NCBI GenBank assembly: GCA_949289125.1
Contig: CASEME010000003.1
Coordinates: 1 to 53,139, forward strand
DNA length: 53,139 nucleotides
Direction of reading: 5' to 3'
DNA from: an uncultured Eubacteriales bacterium
GTDB taxonomy: Bacteria > Bacillota > Clostridia > Christensenellales > CAG-314
Position numbers and translations under genes: made by a program. The notes under the pieces are model-generated. The model saw only the letters and a program-made list of their open reading frames with translations. It ran no database searches and was not told the DNA's origin. This document shows positions 48,243 to 53,139 of the stretch, piece after piece (position 1 is the first letter of the stretch; every line of letters begins with the position of its first letter).

Positions 48243-49457
48243 TTATCTGTCCTTGTAAATATCCACTATCTTCAACAGCACTTCCACTGCTTTTTGCATA
48301 TCTTCGTATGGTATATACTCGTATCTGCCGTGATAGTTGTATCCACCCGTAAACAGATTGGGACAAGGCAAACCTTTGTAGGATAACATTGCTCCGTCCG
48401 TACCGCCTCTTATGGGGCGCACGCACGGTGATATTCCACACATACTCATAGCCTGCTTGGCATTGTCCACCAAGTGCATAGACTGAGTAAGTTTTTCTTT
48501 CATATTGTAATAACTGTCTGTCACTTTTATCTCCACAGTATCTTTGCCGTACTTGGTGTTGAGATGTTTGACACACTGCTTGATAAACTGCTTTTTTGCC
48601 TCAAACTTTTCTTTGTCGTGGTCACGTATGATGTAAAACATTTTGGCGTGTTCGCACGAGCCGTCAAAGTGTTCCAAGTGATAAAAGCCCTCGTAGCCTT
48701 CAGTGTACATAGGATTGTCAAACACGGGCAACATTGATTGCAGCTCCATACCGATAAGTACTGCGTTTTTCATATATCCTTTTGCACTGCCGGGGTGTAC
48801 GGACAGACCATTGATAATAATATCGGCAGACGCAGCATTGAAGTTTTCGTACTCCATACCGCCCAACTCTCCACCGTCTACAGTGTATGCACCATCGCAA
48901 CCAAAACCTTTGACGTCAAAGTATGCAGTGCCGTTGCCCACTTCTTCGTCGGGGGTAAAGGCAATCTTTATTGTACCGTGTTTGATACTTGGGTTGGTGA
49001 GCAGACGTTCTGCCATATCCATTATCTCGGCTACGCCTGCTTTGTCGTCCGCGCCAAGTAAAGTTGTGCCGTCCGATGTTATTATTGTCTTGCCAACGTT
49101 GTCCAAAAGGGTAGGAAAGTCGCGCGGGGACAAAGTACAGCCTTTGAGCACAATATCTTCACCCTTGTAATTATTGGTAATACACGGCTTAACATTAGCT
49201 CCGCTTACAGCAGGAGAGGTGTCCACGTGTGCAATAAAACCCAATGTGAATTTGCTTTGCGGCATATTGGACGGTATTGTGGCATACACATATCCGTGAT
49301 TGTCCATAGTGACGTTCTGTGCGCCCATCTCCTTTAGCTGATTATACAACAGGCGGGACAAGTCTTTTTGTTTTTCAGTACTCGGTACGTTGTTCACATC
49401 GGGACAAGACTGCGTGTCTATACTGCAATATTCTACAAAACGTTGCAACAATTCCAT
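48243..49457 (-). CDS. pepT: Peptidase T (tripeptide aminopeptidase)
   Basis: A 404-residue di-zinc M20 aminopeptidase releasing N-terminal residues from tripeptides. Zinc and catalytic motifs: FIAHVDTSPAVSG (H, D), LLGADDKAGVAEIM (D), FTPDEEVGNG (EE) and a C-terminal FTGGYNYHGRYEY (H). The insert dimerisation domain contains HPGSAKGYMKNA. ATG 49457 with GGAAGG upstream. It lies 5 bp after the HD hydrolase gene in the same direction. Confidence 0.95.
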   Translation of the reverse strand: MELLQRFVEYCSIDTQSCPDVNNVPSTEKQKDLSRLLYNQLKEMGAQNVTMDNHGYVYATIPSNMPQSKFTLGFIAHVDTSPAVSGANVKPCITNNYKGEDIVLKGCTLSPRDFPTLLDNVGKTIITSDGTTLLGADDKAGVAEIMDMAERLLTNPSIKHGTIKIAFTPDEEVGNGTAYFDVKGFGCDGAYTVDGGELGGMEYENFNAASADIIINGLSVHPGSAKGYMKNAVLIGMELQSMLPVFDNPMYTEGYEGFYHLEHFDGSCEHAKMFYIIRDHDKEKFEAKKQFIKQCVKHLNTKYGKDTVEIKVTDSYYNMKEKLTQSMHLVDNAKQAMSMCGISPCVRPIRGGTDGAMLSYKGLPCPNLFTGGYNYHGRYEYIPYEDMQKAVEVLLKIVDIYKDR

Positions 49458-49462
49458 AGTGC

Positions 49463-50041
49463 TTACTTCCTTCCTCTTTCTTCGTCCAAATAGGTAGCCT
49501 GCAAATCGGCAACATGCATGTGCACGCATAGCTTAAATTTGTCAAACGCTTCGCTCATAGCAAAGCTACCGCCCATTACTCTTGCGTCAAAACCGCCCAT
49601 ATGCCAATTTATAGCCATTGCCTCTTCGGGCGTCAAGCGCATATATTGTGTGATGATAAACACCGACTTTTCGCCGTGTCCGTACGGAAAACGCTCGTTG
49701 ACAGTAAAGTATGGTTTTTGCACCCAAGTACCGTTTTCTTTGACGTTGCGCATCTCTGTGGTATAGTAATTAACTTTGCATACATCGTGCAAAAGTCCCA
49801 CTATTGCCAATGTTTCGTCAGAATACACTTTGGAATAGTCTGCGCCATATTCGTGGCTGACAATTTTTACCAGCCTGTTGTAGACATTGACGGAGTGCTG
49901 TTGCAATCCGCCCTTTTCTGCCATATGGTATCTTATGCTTGCAGGTGCTTCAAAAAAGTCGCTCTCCTTAAGATACTGCAACAACTTGTCGCTACCTTCA
50001 CGCTTGATGTATTGAGTAAATATCTGTTCAAATTCGGTCAT
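49463..50041 (-). CDS. HD-domain hydrolase
   Basis: A 192-residue metal-dependent phosphohydrolase of the HD superfamily. Ligands are visible: H49 (LQQHSVNV), H85-D86 (LLHDVCK), H122 (YGHGEKS), H147 (INWHMGG) and D179 (HVADLQA). The KxxGHGEKS/HH pattern resembles HD proteins that act on nucleotides or in RNA tails. Substrate unknown. ATG 50041 follows AAGGAGAAAAACT. It is upstream of pepT and probably co-transcribed. Confidence 0.87.
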   Translation of the reverse strand: MTEFEQIFTQYIKREGSDKLLQYLKESDFFEAPASIRYHMAEKGGLQQHSVNVYNRLVKIVSHEYGADYSKVYSDETLAIVGLLHDVCKVNYYTTEMRNVKENGTWVQKPYFTVNERFPYGHGEKSVFIITQYMRLTPEEAMAINWHMGGFDARVMGGSFAMSEAFDKFKLCVHMHVADLQATYLDEERGRK

Positions 50042-50126
50042 AGTTTTTCTCCTTATTTGGTGCATCTATATGCAAACGTTAACACATTCCTACTTGTACG
50101 GTATTTGACAAATGCTAACATCGTTA

Positions 50127-50606
50127 TTAGTCAAGATACTTATGCAAGGCATTATGCCACACGTTTTTGTCAAAACTGACGTTTTGCGAACTTGTTGAGG
50201 GCATACGCTCGATGGGCACTGTTAGCTTTGTATCAAAGTGTTTGACGGTAAGGTCGTAAGCCAACTTGCCGTTGCACAACACGGCACATATTGGGCAGAC
50301 TGACGTTATTGTTGATATATCTGCAATAACGACGTTTGTTATACTGCTATCCTTGCTACCCTCTATGTCGCACTCCGCCACAATATCCCACATGGCAATA
50401 GACGCATTTTGCAACAACAACTGCCTTTGTCGCACATTGTCTGCACTCATATTGAAATATTGTGCTAACATCGGCCACATTCTGTTTTGACCGTGTGCGT
50501 AAAAAAACTCTGTTTGTCGGCTTTTTACAGATGGAAAGCTGCCAAGTATAAGTATTTTGCTGTTTGGTCTGTAAAAGGGAGGCAAAGCCTTAGCGTGTTG
50601 TAACAT
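50127..50606 (-). CDS. DNA-deoxyinosine glycosylase-like protein (uracil-DNA glycosylase superfamily)
   Basis: A 159-residue member of the UDG superfamily (TIGR04274-like). Motif 1 region is LGSFPSVKSRQTEFFYAHGQ followed by NRMWP (20 residues cited at most); motif 2 is MPSTSSQNV, matching LPSTSPAN-type loops. Such enzymes excise hypoxanthine or uracil from DNA. ATG 50606 has GGTGAG just upstream; a longer frame adds 31 residues without support. An upstream promoter TTGTGG-16 bp-TATACT lies near 50691-50664. Confidence 0.85.
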   Translation of the reverse strand: MLQHAKALPPFYRPNSKILILGSFPSVKSRQTEFFYAHGQNRMWPMLAQYFNMSADNVRQRQLLLQNASIAMWDIVAECDIEGSKDSSITNVVIADISTITSVCPICAVLCNGKLAYDLTVKHFDTKLTVPIERMPSTSSQNVSFDKNVWHNALHKYLD

Positions 50607-50757
50607 TATCTCACCGTATAGGGCTGTTAGCCTTGCTGCATACAGCGAGCACCGCCCTTCATATAATGTTGAGTATATATAGTAAAAGTATATCCACAAC
50701 TTGGTGTTTTGTCAACGCAAAACTTGCACCACAATAAGCCTTTGTCGACAAAATCAT

Positions 50758-50786
50758 TTGACAGCAAAAGCACTTTTGACTAAAAT
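50758..50786 (+). promoter_or_regulatory. glnN promoter
   Basis: TTGACA (50758-50763), 17-bp spacer, TAAAAT (50781-50786). Confidence 0.82.
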
Positions 50787-50837
50787 ATTTTAGTTATCAG
50801 TGATGTGATGACCAATACAAATAAGGAGCTCACCAAT

Positions 50838-52940
50838 ATGGACAAAAACAACGAATATATTACTGAAAACTTTGGTTCAGACGTATTCAACGATGCCGCT
50901 ATGCGCAAATATCTGCCGCAAGACGTATATCAAGCCATCAAAAGCACTATGAAAGACGGCAAGCCTTTGTCCCAACAACACGCTACCGTATTTGCAGAAG
51001 CACTAAAAAACTGGGCAATCAGCAAGGGTGCCACACACTACACTCACTGGTTTCAACCTTTGACCGGCTACACAGCCGAAAAACACGAAAGTTTTATGTC
51101 CCCCAACAGAGAGGGTGATATAATAACAAAGTTTCGCGTAAAGGAATTGATAAAGGGCGAGCCTGACGCAAGCAGTTTTCCCAACGGTGGTATTCGCGCT
51201 ACCTTTGAAGCACGCGGCTACACCACGTGGGATCCCACATCATACGCATTTATAAAAGACCGTACATTGTGCATACCTACAGCGTTCATTAGCTACTACG
51301 GCGAAACATTGGACAAAAAGACGCCCCTTTTGCGTAGCAATCAAGCGCTCAACAAACAATGTATGCGCATACTCAAACTTTTTGGCAGTGACGCCAAAAA
51401 CGTAGTAAGTTCGGTAGGCGCAGAGCAAGAGTACTTTTTGATTGACAAAGCCGTATGTGAAAAGCGCAAAGACCTAATATACACAGGCAGAACGTTGATA
51501 GGCGCAAAGCCACCCAAAGGTCAGGAAATGGACGACCACTATTTTGGCACAATCAAACCGCGCGTTGCTGCATTTATGAAAGACTTGGACGAAAATCTTG
51601 CCCGGCTTGGCATAATTGCAAAGACCGAACACAACGAGGTTGCACCGGCTCAGCACGAGCTTGCCCCCTCTTATACCAACGTCAATGTGGCTTGTGACCA
51701 AAATCAACTAATAATGGAGCTGATGCGCAAAATTGCCGACAAGCACGGTATGGTATGTCTGTTGCACGAAAAACCTTTTATGGGCATCAACGGTAGCGGC
51801 AAACACAACAACTGGTCAATAATAACCGACACCGATGTCAATCTGTTGGAACCGGGCAAGTCACCGCAGGACAATGCACAATTTTTGCTAATTTTGTCTG
51901 CAGTGATAAAAGCAGTAGACGAGTATCAAGAGCTATTGCGCATAATTGTATCTGGTGCAGGCAACGACCACCGTCTTGGTGCCAACGAAGCACCACCTGC
52001 AATAATATCTATGTTTGTAGGTAGCGACATAGAGGACGTTGTCAATGCAATTATATCGGGCAATCGTACCTCTTCCAACAAGCGCAACAGAATGAACATA
52101 GGCGTAGATAGCTTACCCGAAATACCCACCGACACAACCGACCGCAATCGCACTTCTCCCTTTGCTTTTACGGGCAACAAGTTTGAGTTTCGTATGCCCG
52201 GCTCATCGTTTTCTATAGCCGATCCCATCACAGTACTCAACACAATAGTTGCAGACAGTTTGATGCAATTTGCAGATACTTTGGAAAAAGCAGACGACCT
52301 CAACGCTGCTCTTAACAAACTTATTCGCGATACGTTGACCAAACACAAACGTATATTGTTTGACGGAGATGGCTACAGCAAACAGTGGGTAGAAGAGGCG
52401 CACAAGAGAGGTTTGTCAGATATACGCACCACTCCCGAAGCAGTAGCACATCTGTGCGATGACAAAAACGTCAAGCTGATGCAAAGACACGGTATTTTTA
52501 CTGACAGAGAATTGGCGTCCCGTCAAGCCATACTCAACGAAAACTACTGCAAGACAATACACATAGAAGCTCTTACCTTGGTAGATATGCTTAGACGCAA
52601 TGTAATACCTGCAGTAGAACAATATATAGGCACATTGTGCGACATTGCTCACAAAAAGCAAATTGCCGGCATAACGCTGTACAACGACAACACCACAGCA
52701 ACTGCACAGACAATGAGCACACTGCTTAACAACGTATATTCCAATACAGACCAGCTTGTTAGCCTCATTGGCAAGGCGGAACAAATTGACGATATCAAAC
52801 AATGTGCAACATTTTATTGCAACGAAGTACTTGCACTTATGCAAACAATACGACAAGACGTTGATGTATTGGAGACGCTGTGTCCAGAAGACAGTTGGGG
52901 CATACCCTCCTACGGACAACTGCTATACAGCGTACACTAA
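50838..52940 (+). CDS. glnN: Glutamine synthetase type III
   Basis: A 700-residue ammonium-assimilating enzyme of the long GSIII class (about 700 residues, versus 450 for GSI). Conserved pieces: HYTHWFQPLTG, GAEQEYFLID, HNEVAPAQHELAP and GSGKHNNWS. The substrate loop is MGINGSGKHNNWS. ATG 50838 follows AAGGAGCTCACCAAT; an upstream in-frame start at 50805 overlaps this site. It is monocistronic; no glnB or amtB is beside it. Typical of Bacteroides and Clostridia. Confidence 0.96.
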   Translation: MDKNNEYITENFGSDVFNDAAMRKYLPQDVYQAIKSTMKDGKPLSQQHATVFAEALKNWAISKGATHYTHWFQPLTGYTAEKHESFMSPNREGDIITKFRVKELIKGEPDASSFPNGGIRATFEARGYTTWDPTSYAFIKDRTLCIPTAFISYYGETLDKKTPLLRSNQALNKQCMRILKLFGSDAKNVVSSVGAEQEYFLIDKAVCEKRKDLIYTGRTLIGAKPPKGQEMDDHYFGTIKPRVAAFMKDLDENLARLGIIAKTEHNEVAPAQHELAPSYTNVNVACDQNQLIMELMRKIADKHGMVCLLHEKPFMGINGSGKHNNWSIITDTDVNLLEPGKSPQDNAQFLLILSAVIKAVDEYQELLRIIVSGAGNDHRLGANEAPPAIISMFVGSDIEDVVNAIISGNRTSSNKRNRMNIGVDSLPEIPTDTTDRNRTSPFAFTGNKFEFRMPGSSFSIADPITVLNTIVADSLMQFADTLEKADDLNAALNKLIRDTLTKHKRILFDGDGYSKQWVEEAHKRGLSDIRTTPEAVAHLCDDKNVKLMQRHGIFTDRELASRQAILNENYCKTIHIEALTLVDMLRRNVIPAVEQYIGTLCDIAHKKQIAGITLYNDNTTATAQTMSTLLNNVYSNTDQLVSLIGKAEQIDDIKQCATFYCNEVLALMQTIRQDVDVLETLCPEDSWGIPSYGQLLYSVH

Positions 52941-52958
52941 TTACTAATATTTACAAAA

Positions 52959-52992
52959 CAAAAGCTCTCTTATATTTAAGAGAGCTTTTTTG
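52959..52992 (+). terminator. glnN terminator
   Basis: AAAGCTCTCTTA / TAAGAGAGCTTT stem with a six-T tract. Confidence 0.9.
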
Positions 52993-53042
52993 TATTGTCG
53001 GTGAATTATACTATTAAGTGCAACAGATGAGAGAAAAAAAGG

Positions 53043-53127
53043 AGTTCATACAAATCTGTGGTAAAATAGAGTTGCGAAACAAAATTTACACCAGAGGAGA
53101 CTTGTATGAACTACCGCCATTTTACCA
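53043..53127 (+). promoter_or_regulatory. Crossing inverted repeats around the transposase start
   Basis: AGTTCATACAA (53043-53053) is complementary to 53102-53112, which includes the ATG. TGGTAAAAT (53059-53067) is complementary to 53119-53127. The two pairs cross, so they form a pseudoknot or exclude one another. Read-through RNA from outside the element would mask the start codon. Confidence 0.5.
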
Positions 53128-53139
53128 TAGAAGAGCGCT
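53106..53139 (+). CDS. IS30-family transposase, first 11 codons (cut by window end)
   Basis: ATG 53106 opens MNYRHFTIEER, the typical beginning of IS30-family transposases (short, then a helix-turn-helix). CCAGAGGAGACTTGT gives the ribosome site. The element's left end probably lies in 53055-53085, near GGTAAAATAGAGTTGCG, but no right end is available. Only the N-terminus is seen, so completeness is unknown. Confidence 0.68.
   Translation, partial: MNYRHFTIEER

Overview
The window looks like chromosome from an uncultured, probably anaerobic Gram-positive bacterium of the Clostridia. This is inferred from gene order and signals, not from a species match. The evidence is: (i) the Bacillus/Clostridium-type chain hrcA-grpE-dnaK-dnaJ-prmA-rsmE-mtaB-HIT-rpsU with a CIRCE element; (ii) a Gram-positive LexA (SOS) box at a Y-family polymerase gene; (iii) an M-box riboswitch on mgtE; (iv) an Enterococcus-style V-type ATPase operon (ntpFIKECGABD order); (v) a CwlD-like amidase, a type III glutamine synthetase and strong Shine-Dalgarno sequences. 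Almost all housekeeping operons run on the minus strand. I saw no tRNA, rRNA or CRISPR array.

Layout. 1-660: tail of a large serine recombinase whose frame runs into the 3' end of a divergent tmRNA gene (ssrA, minus), i.e. the edge of an element integrated at ssrA. 0.9-2.9 kb: HD-domain protein and the LexA-controlled DNA polymerase IV-like gene. 3.1-8.2 kb: polyamine uptake operon, XRE/cupin regulator then potA-potB-potC-potD (minus). 8.4-10.7 kb: small membrane protein, then the M-box riboswitch and mgtE. 10.7-16 kb: galactokinase, glmS, typA. 16-17.5 kb: recX-acpS and a coiled-coil orphan. 17.7-26.6 kb: rpsU and the heat-shock/ribosome-modification cluster, interrupted by a padR-like gene with its own operator. 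27-31.5 kb: Nudix hydrolase, guaB-guaA, flavin reductase. 31.5-40.1 kb: nine-gene V-ATPase operon, predicted Na+-translocating from its rotor residues. 40.2-45.5 kb: rpiB, Sua5/TsaC, two genes with leaderless promoter architecture (cyclase, YbaK), a CofE-like ligase, TSCPD protein, two small membrane proteins. 45.7-50.6 kb: cwlD, a triple DnaA-box cluster, a ferritin-like unknown protein, pepT, an HD hydrolase, a TDG/UDG-family glycosylase. 50.8-53.0 kb: glutamine synthetase III. The window ends in the first codons of an IS30-type transposase.

How the parts work together. Most of the window is core physiology: protein folding and ribosome maturation (hsp cluster, rpsU, typA, ssrA), GMP synthesis, ion homeostasis (mgtE, V-ATPase), polyamine uptake, cell-wall precursor supply (glmS, cwlD) and nitrogen assimilation (glnN). 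Mobile DNA is confined to the two ends plus a palindrome with IS3-like ends at 10.66-10.74 kb. I found no defence island or evident multi-gene novel system. The most unusual items are the divergent tmRNA with its att-site overlap, the padR insertion, the two leaderless genes, the DnaA-box triplet beside the ferritin-like orphan, and inverted repeats masking the IS30 start. Many promoters match TTGACA/TATAAT with an exact 17-bp spacer, which makes promoter calls here fairly reliable.
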